DNA of 64,000 nucleotides from Escherichia sp. ESNIH1 (GCA_002918705.1 PQKR01000005.1:124001-188000), one strand, 5' to 3'; counted from the stretch's first letter, positions 7,133-16,890 are shown. The notes: generated from the sequence alone by a model not told the origin. Translations and numbers: made by a program.

Positions 7133-9106
7133 GTGAGCAGACCGTTAAAATCCCTATTCAAAAAAGAACATAGCGAAGAGATCAGTAACCGCAGCGCCAA
7201 CCCGGTGTTTTCCGACGTCGCGAACGTCTTCCTCTCCCGTCGCCGTCTGTTACAGATGGGCGTGGTGGCGGGCGCGGCGGTCTCTTTCCCGCTGCTGGTG
7301 AAACCGGAGGCGGCCTTTGCCGCCGTTGGCCGTCCTTCTGCCCTGGCTAAGGCGGTCTCGCTGGGGTTCACCAGTATTCCGGTCTCTTCTGAAGATACGG
7401 TGAGGGTGCCGGAGGGCTATATCGCGCGGCCGTTCTATCGCTGGGGCGAGCCGGTGGGTCTGAAGGAGGCGATGCCCGCGTTCAAGACTGACGGCAGCAA
7501 CACCACCGACGAGCAGGCGGCCCAGGCGGGCATGCACCATGATGGCATGGCGTGGTTTAGCCTGCCGCAGGGCGGAGACAGCGCTGAGCATGGCCTGCTG
7601 GCGATGAACCATGAGTATATTGATAACGGCATGCTGTTTAAGGATGGCGACGCCAACTGGGATCTCGACAAAGCCCGCAAGGGGCAGAACGCGATGGGCA
7701 TCTCGGTTATTGAAGTGCAGAAGCGCGGCGGTGACTGGCAGGTGGTGCGCCCCTCCTCATTCGCTCGTCGCATCACCGTTAACACCCCGATGCAGCTCAC
7801 CGGCCCGGCGCGCCATCAGCCGCTGATGAAAACCGCCGCCGATCCGCAGGGCGAGCAGGTGCTGGGCACCATGCAGAACTGCGCCAACGGCCATACGCCG
7901 TGGGGAACTTACCTCACCTGCGAAGAGAACTGGTCCGATATTTTTGTAAAGAAGGCCGATCGCAACGCGCTGGAGAAGCGCTACGGCATCGCCGACAGCG
8001 ACGACTCCTACCGCTGGAACGAGGTGGACGAGCGCTTTAGCGTAGATAAAACCCCGAACGAGCCGAACCGCTTTGGCTGGGTAGTAGAGATCGACCCCTA
8101 TGATCCAACCTCCACGCCGCGCAAGCACACGGCGCTGGGCCGCTTCAAGCACGAAGGGGCGATGGTCACCCTCGCCGCAGACAGCCGCGTCGTCGTCTAT
8201 ATGGGCGATGACCAGAAGTTCGAGTACATCTATAAATTTGTCTCGGACAAAAAGTACGATCCGGCCAACCGCCAGTCCAGCATGGACCTGCTTACCTCCG
8301 GCACGCTCTACGTGGCGAAATTTAACGAGGATGGCAGCGGTAGCTGGCTCCCGCTGGTGTTTGGCGAGAACGGTCTCGATCAGCGCCACGGCTTCGAAAG
8401 CCAGGGCGATCTGCTGATTAAAACCCGTCTTGCCGCCGACGTTGTAGGCGCGACCAAGATGGATCGCCCGGAGTGGATCACCGTCGATCCGAATACCCCC
8501 GGCAGCGTCTACTGTACCCTGACCAACAACAGCGATCGCGGCAAAGAGGGCAAGGCGCCGGTCGACGCTGCCAACCCGCGCGCCAACAACCAGTTTGGCC
8601 ACATCATGCACTGGCTGGAAGAGAACAACGATCCGGCGTCAGGGCGTTTCCAGTGGGATATCCTGGTGATGGCGGGCCGCACCGACGGCGCCGATCCGCA
8701 GGCGAAAGGCTCCATGCAGGGGGCCGCGTTTGGCAGCCCGGATGGCCTTTCGTTCGACCATCGCGGCGTGCTGTGGATCCAGACCGACGTCTCCTCCAGC
8801 ACCATCAACCAGAAAGCGTATGCCGATATGGGTAACAACCAGATGGTAGCGACCATTCCGGGTACCAACGAGTATCGCCGCTTCCTCACCGGGCCGCGCG
8901 GCTGCGAGATCACCGGCATCGCCTTTACCCCGGATAACCGGACGCTGTTTATTAATATCCAGCACCCTGGCGAAGTCGGCGACGGCATTACCGATCCGGC
9001 AAATCCGCGTGCGGTGTCGAACTGGCCAGATGCCGATCCGAACGGTCGCCCACGCTCCTCGACGGTGGTGATCGTGAAAGCCGACGGCGGGCTGATCGGC
9101 AGCTAG
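7133..9106 (+). CDS. PhoX-family (DUF839) Tat-exported protein, possible phosphatase
   Basis: This 657-residue protein starts with GTG after AAAGGACG. It has a twin-arginine signal: SRRRLL at 35-40, a hydrophobic stretch to about 55, and AFA near 61-63. The rest is a PhoX-family (DUF839) beta-propeller. The block YLTCEENW contains Cys263 and Glu264/265, resembling the PhoX metal-site motif. PhoX enzymes are Fe/Ca alkaline phosphatases exported folded through Tat, and are usually induced by phosphate starvation. The upstream Pho-box-like site agrees with that. Many enterobacterial members are uncharacterised, so the catalytic claim is by family only. It ends in a strong terminator. Confidence 0.85.
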   Translation: MSRPLKSLFKKEHSEEISNRSANPVFSDVANVFLSRRRLLQMGVVAGAAVSFPLLVKPEAAFAAVGRPSALAKAVSLGFTSIPVSSEDTVRVPEGYIARPFYRWGEPVGLKEAMPAFKTDGSNTTDEQAAQAGMHHDGMAWFSLPQGGDSAEHGLLAMNHEYIDNGMLFKDGDANWDLDKARKGQNAMGISVIEVQKRGGDWQVVRPSSFARRITVNTPMQLTGPARHQPLMKTAADPQGEQVLGTMQNCANGHTPWGTYLTCEENWSDIFVKKADRNALEKRYGIADSDDSYRWNEVDERFSVDKTPNEPNRFGWVVEIDPYDPTSTPRKHTALGRFKHEGAMVTLAADSRVVVYMGDDQKFEYIYKFVSDKKYDPANRQSSMDLLTSGTLYVAKFNEDGSGSWLPLVFGENGLDQRHGFESQGDLLIKTRLAADVVGATKMDRPEWITVDPNTPGSVYCTLTNNSDRGKEGKAPVDAANPRANNQFGHIMHWLEENNDPASGRFQWDILVMAGRTDGADPQAKGSMQGAAFGSPDGLSFDHRGVLWIQTDVSSSTINQKAYADMGNNQMVATIPGTNEYRRFLTGPRGCEITGIAFTPDNRTLFINIQHPGEVGDGITDPANPRAVSNWPDADPNGRPRSSTVVIVKADGGLIGS

Positions 9107-9112
9107 AAAAGC

Positions 9113-9148
9113 AAAAAGCCGACGGCATCGCTGCCGTCGGCTTTTTTT
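9113..9148. terminator. Bidirectional terminator between phoX-like gene and ddc
   Basis: AAAAAGCCGACGGC and GCCGTCGGCTTTTTTT form a perfect stem with a short loop, A-tract on the left and T-tract on the right. It can stop both converging transcripts. Confidence 0.9.
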
Positions 9149-9161
9149 ACGTCTGTTGCAA

Positions 9162-10625
9162 TCAGGCGTTGTGCAGCTGCTGTCCGCAGGCTATCACGCT
9201 TGCCAGCAGAACTTTTACGTCCTCCAGACAAACAACCGGGTTGAGCAGGGTCAGCTTCAGGCAGGTCACACCGTCAGCTTCCGTTACGCCCACGTTCGCC
9301 GCCCCGGAGGCCAGCAACGCATCGCCGATACGCTGGTTCAGCAGCGCAACGCCTGCGGCCTCGCCGTTTTCCGGACGGAAACGGAACAGCACGCTGGCCA
9401 GCTGAGGCTGCATAACCAGCTCCAGCTGCGGCTGTTCAGCCACAAACTGCGCTACCTGCTGTGCCAGGGTTACGCCGTTATCAATGATTTCGGCATACTG
9501 CTTTTTACCCAGCGCTTCCAGGCCCATCCACAGCTTCAGCGCATCGAAACGGCGGGTGGTTTGCAGCGATTTGGATACCAGGTTCGGCACGCCCTGCTCT
9601 TCGTCGAAATCAGAGTTCAGGTACGCCGCCTGGTAACGCATCAGCTGATAGTGACGCGCATCTTTCAGCAGGAACGCACCACAGCTGATGGTCTGGAAGT
9701 ACTGCTTGTGGAAGTCCAGCGTGACGGAGTCCGCGAGCTCCAGGCCATTGAGGAAGTGACGATACTTCTCAGAGAGCAGCAGCGCGCCGCCCCAGGCCGC
9801 ATCCACGTGCACCCAGATCTGCTCTTCAGCCGCCAGCGCGGCGATGTCAGCTAACGGATCGATCGCGCCCGCATCGGTAGTCCCGGCAGTGGCGACAATG
9901 GCCATCACCTGCTCACCGTTGGCTTTTGCCTGGGCCAGCTTCTCTTTCAGATCGTTGAGATCCATACGCGAGAATTGATCGGTTTTCACCAGCGTCACGG
10001 CCTGGTAACCCAGCCCCATCAGCGCCATGTTCTTCTGCACAGAGAAGTGTGCATTTTCAGAGCATAACACTTTAACTTTGCTGAGATTACCGGTCAGGCC
10101 GTGCAGCTGAACGGAGTGACCCTGGCGAGCGAAAAAGGCATCGCGTGCCAGCATCAGGCCCATCAGGTTGCTCTGCGTACCGCCGCTGGTGAAGACCCCG
10201 GCGTCGCCCGCTGTGTAACCGACCTGCTCACGCAGCCACTCAATCAGCTTGACCTCGATGATGGTCGCCGACGGGCTCTGATCCCAGGAGTCCATGCTCT
10301 GGTTAGTGGCGTTGATCAGCACTTCCGCCGCCTGGCTAATCACCAGGCTCGGGCAGTGCAGATGCGCCACACACTGCGGATGGTGCACAGAGAGGCTGTC
10401 CTTGAGGAAATACTCCACCGCGCGCTCAATGGCGGCCTGGTTGCCCAGGCCCTCAGCGCTAAACTCTAAATTGATGCGCTCACGGAGTTCCGCAACGGTT
10501 TTGCCCTGATACATCTCAGGCTGCTTAAGCCACTCAATAACCGCTTGCGTGCTCTGCTCAATCGCTTCCTGATAGGCAGCAATGCTCTGCGCGGAACCAG
10601 AGAGAATCGGATTTAGATCAGACAT
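9162..10625 (-). CDS. ddc: L-2,4-diaminobutyrate decarboxylase
   Basis: This 487-residue group II PLP decarboxylase converts L-2,4-diaminobutyrate to 1,3-diaminopropane and CO2. The PLP lysine is Lys307 in TLDFHKQYFQ; the cofactor-binding HVDAAWGG is at 273-280 and the stacking histidine is at 193 in SENAHFSV. Length and sequence agree with the Ddc proteins of Acinetobacter and Enterobacter. It lies 17 bases after dat on the same strand, so one dat-ddc transcript is expected, ending at the terminator at 9113-9148. Glutamate or tyrosine decarboxylase is an alternative by superfamily, but the dat neighbour argues for this substrate. Confidence 0.93.
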   Translation of the reverse strand: MSDLNPILSGSAQSIAAYQEAIEQSTQAVIEWLKQPEMYQGKTVAELRERINLEFSAEGLGNQAAIERAVEYFLKDSLSVHHPQCVAHLHCPSLVISQAAEVLINATNQSMDSWDQSPSATIIEVKLIEWLREQVGYTAGDAGVFTSGGTQSNLMGLMLARDAFFARQGHSVQLHGLTGNLSKVKVLCSENAHFSVQKNMALMGLGYQAVTLVKTDQFSRMDLNDLKEKLAQAKANGEQVMAIVATAGTTDAGAIDPLADIAALAAEEQIWVHVDAAWGGALLLSEKYRHFLNGLELADSVTLDFHKQYFQTISCGAFLLKDARHYQLMRYQAAYLNSDFDEEQGVPNLVSKSLQTTRRFDALKLWMGLEALGKKQYAEIIDNGVTLAQQVAQFVAEQPQLELVMQPQLASVLFRFRPENGEAAGVALLNQRIGDALLASGAANVGVTEADGVTCLKLTLLNPVVCLEDVKVLLASVIACGQQLHNA

Positions 10626-10642
10626 GTGCTCATTTGCTCCGA

Positions 10643-12028
10643 TTAAACAGGCTTCACGCCAGCGCTCAGCAGCGCGTTTTCAAATTTATCGAGGAAGATC
10701 CCCAGCTCTTCTTTGCTGATCAGCAGGGACGGCAGCAGACGCAGTACGCAACCGCCACGGCCGCCGCGCTCGAGGATCAGGCCCGCTTCGAAGCATTTTT
10801 TCTGCAGCAGCGCAGAGAGATCGCCGTCCGCCGGGTAGCAACCCATGTGGTCCTGCGCTTCCTGCGGTTTAACGATCTCAATCCCGATCATTAAGCCCAG
10901 ACCGCGCACGTGGCCGATAACCGGGTAACGCTTCTGCATCTCAGCCAGCTGGCCTTTCAGCCATTCACCTTTTTCAGCAACCTGATCGGCAATGCCTTCT
11001 TCTTTCAGGATCTTAAGCGTGGTGAGACCGGTAGCCATCGCCAGCTGGTTACCACGGAACGTACCGGTATGGTGGCCCGGCGCCCAGGCGTCGAACTGCT
11101 TTTTAATACCCAGCACGGCCAACGGTAAACCGCCGCCTACCGCTTTCGACATCACGATGATGTCCGGCTCGATACCGGCGTGCTCGAAGGCGAAGAATTT
11201 ACCGGTACGGGCAAAGCCCGCCTGGACTTCGTCAAGGATCAGCAGAATGCCGTGCTCCTGAGTCACTTTACGGATACGCTGCAGCCACTCGGCCGGGGCC
11301 GGGTTCACGCCGCCCTCGCCCTGTACGGCTTCAAGGATCACGGCAGCAGGTTTACGCACGCCGCTCTCGACGTCGTTAATCAGGTTTTCGAAGTAGTAGG
11401 TCAGCGCTTTCACACCGGCTTCGCCACCGATGCCCAGCGGGCAGCGGTACTGATGCGGGTAAGGCATAAACTGCACTTCCGGCATCATGCCGTTGACCGC
11501 TTCTTTCGGCGACAGGTTACCGGTTACGGAGAGCGCGCCATGCGTCATTCCGTGATAACCGCCGGAGAAGCTGATTACGCCGGAACGTCCGGTCACTTTT
11601 TTCGCCAGCTTCAACGCCGCTTCAACGGCATCCGCGCCGGAAGGCCCGGTGAACTGCAGGCAGTACTCTTTGCCCTGGCCCGGCAGCAGCGAGAGCAGAT
11701 AAGCAGAGAACTCATCTTTTAATGGCGTGGTCAGGTCAAGCGTATGTAACGGTAAGCCACTGGTAAGGACGCTTTGAATGCTTTGGATCACCTCAGGGTG
11801 ATTATGGCCCAGCGCCAGCGTTCCCGCGCCTGCAAGACAGTCAAGGTATTGTTTATTATCTGCATCGGTGATCCAGACGCCCTGCGCTTTGGTAATTGCT
11901 AACGGCAATTTACGCGGATAGCTTCTGACGTTGGATTCGAACTCAGCCTGTCGGGCGAGAAGGGTCTCATTGCTTTGCGGGAATGAATCAGCACTCAAAG
12001 AATCAATACGGACTTTATCCGTCATCAT
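10643..12028 (-). CDS. dat: Diaminobutyrate--2-oxoglutarate aminotransferase
   Basis: This 461-residue class III PLP aminotransferase interconverts aspartate 4-semialdehyde plus glutamate with L-2,4-diaminobutyrate plus 2-oxoglutarate. It shows the phosphate-cup segment [14 protein letters not shown] (128-141), DEVQ (266-269) and the PLP lysine Lys295 in MSKAVGGG. Two adjacent ATGs (12028 and 12025) follow GGAGAG; the second is slightly better spaced. It is the first gene of the dat-ddc pair and diverges from an aspartokinase paralog, so kinase, transaminase and decarboxylase of one pathway are clustered. Only aspartate-semialdehyde dehydrogenase is missing and must be encoded elsewhere. Confidence 0.94.
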   Translation of the reverse strand: MMTDKVRIDSLSADSFPQSNETLLARQAEFESNVRSYPRKLPLAITKAQGVWITDADNKQYLDCLAGAGTLALGHNHPEVIQSIQSVLTSGLPLHTLDLTTPLKDEFSAYLLSLLPGQGKEYCLQFTGPSGADAVEAALKLAKKVTGRSGVISFSGGYHGMTHGALSVTGNLSPKEAVNGMMPEVQFMPYPHQYRCPLGIGGEAGVKALTYYFENLINDVESGVRKPAAVILEAVQGEGGVNPAPAEWLQRIRKVTQEHGILLILDEVQAGFARTGKFFAFEHAGIEPDIIVMSKAVGGGLPLAVLGIKKQFDAWAPGHHTGTFRGNQLAMATGLTTLKILKEEGIADQVAEKGEWLKGQLAEMQKRYPVIGHVRGLGLMIGIEIVKPQEAQDHMGCYPADGDLSALLQKKCFEAGLILERGGRGGCVLRLLPSLLISKEELGIFLDKFENALLSAGVKPV

Positions 12029-12101
12029 ATCTCTCCTACAACCTGGCGTTGTTTTAACACCGAGTTGAATAAGGGTTTAAGGGGGGGTAAAAATCGCGGC
12101 T

Positions 12102-12130
12102 AATATATGTGTTTTCAGCAGCGGACTCAA
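12102..12130 (-). promoter_or_regulatory. Predicted sigma-70 promoter of dat-ddc
   Basis: Read on the minus strand, TTGAGT is followed after 17 bases by TATATT (plus-strand complement of the -10 at 12102-12107 and of the -35 at 12125-12130). This would give a 5' leader of about 65 bases before dat. The -10 matches consensus in five of six positions and the -35 in four. Confidence 0.55.
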
Positions 12131-12468
12131 TCTTTTATTTTTTGCAGCATTTTGTGTAAATTTGTTTAAAAATCAATGACAAAAAATGTTTTCACATCGG
12201 TTTGACATAAACGTTAAAGAAAATATCGATTCAACGGGTTAAATCACTTACTATGCCCGCGTTTAAAATTCCAAACCTATAAGGAAGCACTTATTTAACT
12301 ATTCATGCGATCCCCCCCGGCAACCTGTGAAAGGCAATGAGAGCAGGTTCCTGAGTTTTAAGTAGAAATGTTCGCGGGCGGACATTTCGTAAGGTGAAGA
12401 GCACTTCCCTTATGCCGAAATGAAAATTTTCATGCCATATCGATATGGCGCCCTGATATGAGATTGTT
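12131..12468 (+). promoter_or_regulatory. Upstream region and structured leader of the aspartokinase paralog
   Basis: This is the rest of the 440-base gap between dat and the kinase. A perfect TTGACA (12202-12207) is present but lacks a good -10. The last 150 bases hold a chain of hairpins: AACCTG/CAGGTT (12322-12327 and 12344-12349), a 10-bp stem at 12365-12374 with 12379-12388, a bulged 8-bp stem at 12391-12411, and two perfect palindromes at 12420-12433 and 12434-12449, the last one 19 bases before the ATG. The purine-rich conserved core of the lysine riboswitch was not found. The chain looks like a regulatory leader of unknown signal. Confidence 0.5.
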
Positions 12469-13830
12469 ATGACTCACACTTATCCACACATCATCGTCGC
12501 CAAATTTGGCGGAACCAGCGTTGCTGACTTTGACGCGATGAGCCGTAGTGCCACCCTCGTTCTTGCTGATAAAAACGTTCGTCTGGTTGTGTTGTCTGCC
12601 TCCGCAGGCGTGACCAACCTGTTAGTCGAACTCGCTTCCGGTCTGGAGAGCCCTGTTCGGCTGGACAAAATTGCGACCCTGCGCGCCCTGCAATACAACA
12701 TTATTTCACGCCTGAAACAGCCAGACGCCATTGGTCAGGAGATCGATCGTCTGCTGGACAATATTAGCCGCCTGGCTGAACAGGCTGTCGACTCCCCTTC
12801 CGCCACGCTGTGCGATGAGCTGGTAAGCCACGGGGAGATGATGTCCTCCCTGCTGTTTGTGGAAATCTTGCGTGAACGTGAAGTAGAAACGCAGTGGTTT
12901 GATGCCCGCAAAGTCATTCGCACCGATGATACATTTGGCTGCGCTGTACCGGCTATCGACGCCATTGCCGAGCTGGCGGAAAAGTGTCTACGTCCGCGTA
13001 TCGAACAGGCGCTGGTAGTGACCCAGGGCTTTATTGGCAGCGACGCAACGGGGCAAACCACTACGCTGGGTCGTGGCGGCAGTGACTATACCGCATCTCT
13101 GCTGGCCGAGGCGCTTAATGCCTCACGTGTGGATATCTGGACAGATGTCGCTGGGATCTATACCACCGATCCCCGGATCGTGGCGCAGGCGAAACGTATT
13201 GATAGCCTGTCGTTCTCCGAAGCCCGGGAGATGGCAACCTTTGGCGCCAAAGTGCTGCACCCGGCTACGCTGCTACCCGCCATGCGCAAAAATATTCCGG
13301 TTTTCGTTGGGGCCAGCAATAATCCGTCAGCGGGCGGAACGCTGGTTCGCCGCGATGTGCTGGAGCCGACGCGTTATCGCGCCCTGGCCGTGCGCCGTCA
13401 GCAGACGCTATTGACGTTATCCAGCCTTAACGCGCAGCCAGCACACCGCTTCTTAGCGGAGACGTTTGCGATTTTATCGCGTCACGAAATGGCGATCGAT
13501 CTGGTGACCACCTCGGAGACGAGTATCGCGCTGATCCTCAACTCCACCGGCTCTACCTCAGGCGAGGCCGATACGCTGACTACCGCCCTGCTTACCGAGC
13601 TGTCGTCACACTGCCATGTTGAGATCGAGACCGGGCTGGCGCTCGTTTCGTTGATTGGCAACGCGCTCCCTCAGGAGGCTGCAGTGTGTAAAGAGGTCTT
13701 TGCCGAGCTGGAGACGCACGCCGTGCGTATGATTTGTCACGGTGCTTCCAGTCAAAGCCTCTGCTTCCTGCTGCCGGCAGCATCCGCAGACAGCGCGGTT
13801 AAAGCGTTACACCGCAGCCTGCTGGAGTAA
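12469..13830 (+). CDS. LysC-type aspartokinase paralog of the diaminobutyrate cluster
   Basis: This 453-residue enzyme phosphorylates aspartate to 4-aspartyl phosphate. It is collinear with E. coli LysC (AKIII, 449 residues): KFGGTSVAD near the N-terminus, the kinase motif TTTLGRGGSDYTA, and two C-terminal ACT domains from about residue 310. In the lysine site, E. coli Met318 and Gly323 are replaced by Ala322 and Arg327, while Phe, Leu, Asp344 and TTSE are kept. E. coli changes at both replaced positions relieve lysine inhibition. Together with its position opposite dat-ddc and the lack of a lysine riboswitch, this suggests a dedicated, lysine-insensitive supply for diaminobutyrate. Automated annotation would call it lysC; the biosynthetic lysC lies elsewhere in E. 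coli. Confidence 0.88.
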   Translation: MTHTYPHIIVAKFGGTSVADFDAMSRSATLVLADKNVRLVVLSASAGVTNLLVELASGLESPVRLDKIATLRALQYNIISRLKQPDAIGQEIDRLLDNISRLAEQAVDSPSATLCDELVSHGEMMSSLLFVEILREREVETQWFDARKVIRTDDTFGCAVPAIDAIAELAEKCLRPRIEQALVVTQGFIGSDATGQTTTLGRGGSDYTASLLAEALNASRVDIWTDVAGIYTTDPRIVAQAKRIDSLSFSEAREMATFGAKVLHPATLLPAMRKNIPVFVGASNNPSAGGTLVRRDVLEPTRYRALAVRRQQTLLTLSSLNAQPAHRFLAETFAILSRHEMAIDLVTTSETSIALILNSTGSTSGEADTLTTALLTELSSHCHVEIETGLALVSLIGNALPQEAAVCKEVFAELETHAVRMICHGASSQSLCFLLPAASADSAVKALHRSLLE

Positions 13831-13838
13831 CCATAGCG

Positions 13839-15035
13839 TCACTTCTGCTCTGCAAGCGCCTGCGCACAGGCCCAGGCGCTTGACCATGCCCACTGGAAGT
13901 TATATCCCCCCAGCCAGCCGGTGACGTCCATCACCTCGCCGATAAAGTAGAGTCCCGGTACGTTGCGTGCCTCCATCGTACGCGATGACAGCGCATGCGT
14001 ATCGACGCCGCCGAGCGTCACCTCCGCCGTACGGTAGCCCTCGGTGCCGTTGGGCTGCACGCGCCAGCGGGTAAGGTTATCCACCAGCGTCTGCTGTTCA
14101 CGACCGTTAAGCTGCTTTAGGGTCACGTCCGGGATCTGCCCCAGCTGCTGTAAGCACTCGATAAGCCGTTTCGGTAGCTGCATCGCCAGCGTATTCTTCA
14201 GGCTCTGGTTCGGATGGGCAGCGCGCTGGTCGCTCAGGAACGCATCCAGATCGCACTCCGGCAGCATGTTGATGGTGACAAACTCACCGGGCTGCCAGTA
14301 GCTGGAGATTTGCAGCACCGCCGGACCCGAGAGGCCGCGGTGGGTGAAGAGCAGGCTTTCGCGGAACACCGTCCCGTCCTCTGCGGTGATGACCGAAGGC
14401 ACCGATACGCCGGAGAGGAGCGACAGCTGCTCCAGCAGCGGCTTGTGCAGGGTGAACGGCACCAGACCCGCCCGTGTTGGCAGCACCTTCAGGCCAAACT
14501 GCTCGGCAATTTTATAGCCAAACGGCGATGCACCCAGGCCAGGCATAGACAGGCCGCCGCTGGCAATCACCAGCTTGTTGGTGACCACGCTTTCGCCGTT
14601 GAGCTGTAGCGTATAGCCTGCATCGTCGCGGGTGACGTCGAGCACCTCGCTGCGCAGGCGGGTGGTCACATTACCCTTTGTGCATTCCGCCACCAGCAGA
14701 TCAACAATCTGCTGCGCGGAGTCATCACAGAAAAGTTGACCCAGCGTCTTCTCATGCCAGGCGATACCGTGCTTGCCAACGAGATCGATGAAATCCCACT
14801 GGGTATAGCGCGCCAGCGCGGATTTGCAAAAATGCGGGTTTTGGCTCAGATAGGCCGCAGGTTCGACATAAAGGTTAGTAAAGTTGCAGCGACCGCCGCC
14901 AGACATAAGAATTTTACGCCCGGGTTTTTTACCATTGTCCAGCAACAGCACCCGGCAGCCCGCCTGTCCGGCCATCGCCGCACAGAACATCCCCGCCGCG
15001 CCGGCCCCAATGATAACGGCATCAAACCTTTCCAC
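13839..15035 (-). CDS. yhiN: YhiN, BaiN/HI0933-family flavoprotein
   Basis: This 398-residue predicted NAD(P)/FAD-dependent oxidoreductase is nearly identical in plan to E. coli YhiN (400 residues). The N-terminal dinucleotide motif is GAGAAGMFCA, followed by GRKILMSGGGRCNFTN, the signature of the HI0933/BaiN family. The C-terminal FAD block reads YFIGEVMDVTGWLGGYNFQWA. A GTG at 15035, seven bases after GAGGAA, is chosen over an ATG 19 codons upstream, because the E. coli protein begins at this point. The in vivo role in E. coli is not well defined. It converges with the aspartokinase gene and diverges from pitA. Confidence 0.92.
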   Translation of the reverse strand: MERFDAVIIGAGAAGMFCAAMAGQAGCRVLLLDNGKKPGRKILMSGGGRCNFTNLYVEPAAYLSQNPHFCKSALARYTQWDFIDLVGKHGIAWHEKTLGQLFCDDSAQQIVDLLVAECTKGNVTTRLRSEVLDVTRDDAGYTLQLNGESVVTNKLVIASGGLSMPGLGASPFGYKIAEQFGLKVLPTRAGLVPFTLHKPLLEQLSLLSGVSVPSVITAEDGTVFRESLLFTHRGLSGPAVLQISSYWQPGEFVTINMLPECDLDAFLSDQRAAHPNQSLKNTLAMQLPKRLIECLQQLGQIPDVTLKQLNGREQQTLVDNLTRWRVQPNGTEGYRTAEVTLGGVDTHALSSRTMEARNVPGLYFIGEVMDVTGWLGGYNFQWAWSSAWACAQALAEQK

Positions 15036-15266
15036 ACTGCATTCCTCTTCGCTAATCCGGCGCGGATTGTAAATTTTATGCGGTGGTCGCACCAGCGTAA
15101 ATGGTAGTGAAAATGGTCATTTCTTTGAAATTTATGACATAATTATTTACTGCCCGTTACAGGAGCAGGATAAATATCAAAAAAAAGCTATATTTCACTT
15201 TGCCCCCGCTGCGAATGTCCATGATAATGCGCGGCGTTCATGACCTCAAAAATGGCGTAACGTCCT

Positions 15267-16763
15267 ATGTTACATTTGTTTGCTGGCCTGGATCTTCATA
15301 CCGGGTTGTTATTACTACTTGCTCTGGGTTTTGTGCTGTTCTACGAAGCGATTAACGGCTTCCATGACACAGCAAACGCAGTGGCAACCGTGATCTATAC
15401 TCGCGCATTACGCTCGCAGATAGCGGTCGTCATGGCGGCACTCTTCAACTTCTTTGGCGTTCTGCTTGGCGGCCTGAGCGTAGCCTATGCCATCGTGCAT
15501 ATGCTACCGACGGATCTGCTGCTGAACGTTGGCTCCGCTCACGGCCTTGCGATGGTCTTCTCCATGCTGCTGGCCGCCATCATCTGGAACCTGGGTACCT
15601 GGTACTTTGGTCTTCCGGCCTCCAGTTCACACACGCTGATCGGTGCCATTATCGGGATTGGTTTAACCAACGCGCTGATGACCGGTACCTCGCTGGTGGA
15701 TGCGCTGAACGTGCCGAAGGTCATCAACATCTTCGCCTCGCTGATCCTGTCGCCGATTGTCGGCCTGGTCTTTGCGGGCGGCCTGGTGTTTATCCTCCGT
15801 CGCTACTGGAGCAACACCAAGAAACGCGCCCGTATTCACCTCACTCCAGCCGAGCGTGAAAAGCAGGACGGCAAGAAAAAGCCGCCGTTCTGGACGCGTA
15901 TCGCCCTGATCCTCTCTGCAATCGGCGTAGCCTTCTCGCACGGCGCGAACGACGGCCAGAAAGGCATCGGTCTGATTATGCTGGTCTTGATTGGCGTTGC
16001 GCCGGCAGGCTTCGTGGTGAACATGAATGCCTCCGGCTACGACATCACCCGTACCCGCGACGCGGTAAACAACGTTGAGACCTGGTTCCAACAGCATCCT
16101 GACCTGCTGCTCAAGGCAACCGGAGCCGATCCGGTTATCCCGACGCCAGAGCAGACCGTAGGCCCTAACGGCGAGTTCCACTGCCATGCAGGCCGCGCCG
16201 TCGTGGCGCTGGATCGCGCTAAAGCGATGCTGACCAATATCGAAAGCTATGACAAGCTGCCGATTGAGCAGCGCAGCCAGCTGCGCCGCATCATGCTCTG
16301 CATCTCTGATATCACCGATAAGGTGGCTAAGCAGCCGGAAGTGAGCGCTGACGATCAGCGTCTGCTGAAGAAGCTGAAAGGCGATATGCTGAGCACCATT
16401 GAGTATGCTCCGGTGTGGATCATTATGGCGGTGGCGCTGGCGCTGGGTCTGGGTACGATGATTGGCTGGCGCCGTGTCGCTACCACTATCGGCGAGAAGA
16501 TCGGCAAGAAAGGCATGACCTACGCGCAGGGGATGTCGGCTCAGCTTACCTCCGCCGTCTCTATCGGCCTGGCGAGCTATACCGGAATGCCGGTGTCGAC
16601 CACTCACGTTCTCTCTTCGTCAGTGGCGGGAACGATGATCGTGGACGGCGGCGGCCTGCAGCGTAAAACCGTGACCAACATCCTGATGGCCTGGGTGCTG
16701 ACCCTGCCCGCTGCGATTTTCCTCTCCGGTGCGCTGTACTGGGTGGCGCTGCACCTGATTTAA
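15267..16763 (+). CDS. pitA: PitA, low-affinity inorganic phosphate transporter
   Basis: This 498-residue inner-membrane protein of the PiT (PHO4) family carries metal-phosphate in symport with protons. Both inverted family repeats are visible: [15 protein letters not shown] near residue 30 and [16 protein letters not shown] in the middle. A large hydrophilic loop of about 130 residues separates the two membrane halves, as in E. coli PitA (499 residues). The PitA/uspB/uspA order is that of E. coli. A REP pair and a strong terminator follow. Confidence 0.96.
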   Translation: MLHLFAGLDLHTGLLLLLALGFVLFYEAINGFHDTANAVATVIYTRALRSQIAVVMAALFNFFGVLLGGLSVAYAIVHMLPTDLLLNVGSAHGLAMVFSMLLAAIIWNLGTWYFGLPASSSHTLIGAIIGIGLTNALMTGTSLVDALNVPKVINIFASLILSPIVGLVFAGGLVFILRRYWSNTKKRARIHLTPAEREKQDGKKKPPFWTRIALILSAIGVAFSHGANDGQKGIGLIMLVLIGVAPAGFVVNMNASGYDITRTRDAVNNVETWFQQHPDLLLKATGADPVIPTPEQTVGPNGEFHCHAGRAVVALDRAKAMLTNIESYDKLPIEQRSQLRRIMLCISDITDKVAKQPEVSADDQRLLKKLKGDMLSTIEYAPVWIIMAVALALGLGTMIGWRRVATTIGEKIGKKGMTYAQGMSAQLTSAVSIGLASYTGMPVSTTHVLSSSVAGTMIVDGGGLQRKTVTNILMAWVLTLPAAIFLSGALYWVALHLI

Positions 16764-16776
16764 TCGGCTGCGTCAT

Positions 16777-16851
16777 GTCGGGTGGCGCTACGCTAACCCG
16801 GCCTACGAATCGCACCTTCCTGTAGGCCCGGCAAGCAGAGCGGCGCCGGGC
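16777..16851. repeat. Pair of REP units (BIME) after pitA
   Basis: Two GC-rich palindromes in opposite orientation, 16777-16806 (GGGTGGC ... CCCGGCCTAC) and 16822-16851 (GTAGGCCCGGC ... GCCGGGC), have the conserved flanking CTAC/GTAG of REP elements. They lie between converging pitA and uspB. Confidence 0.75.
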
Positions 16852-16860
16852 AAAACAAAC

Positions 16861-16890
16861 AAAAAGCGGGCACCAGTGCCCGCTTTTTTA
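16861..16890. terminator. Bidirectional terminator between pitA and uspB
   Basis: AAAAAGCGGGCAC and GTGCCCGCTTTTTT form a near-perfect stem with a tiny loop and flanking A and T tracts, suited to both converging genes. Confidence 0.9.

Noticed and set aside
12029-12468. Lysine riboswitch upstream of the aspartokinase
   Set aside because: The conserved purine-rich core and the five-helix layout known from E. coli lysC were not found; the stems here are different.
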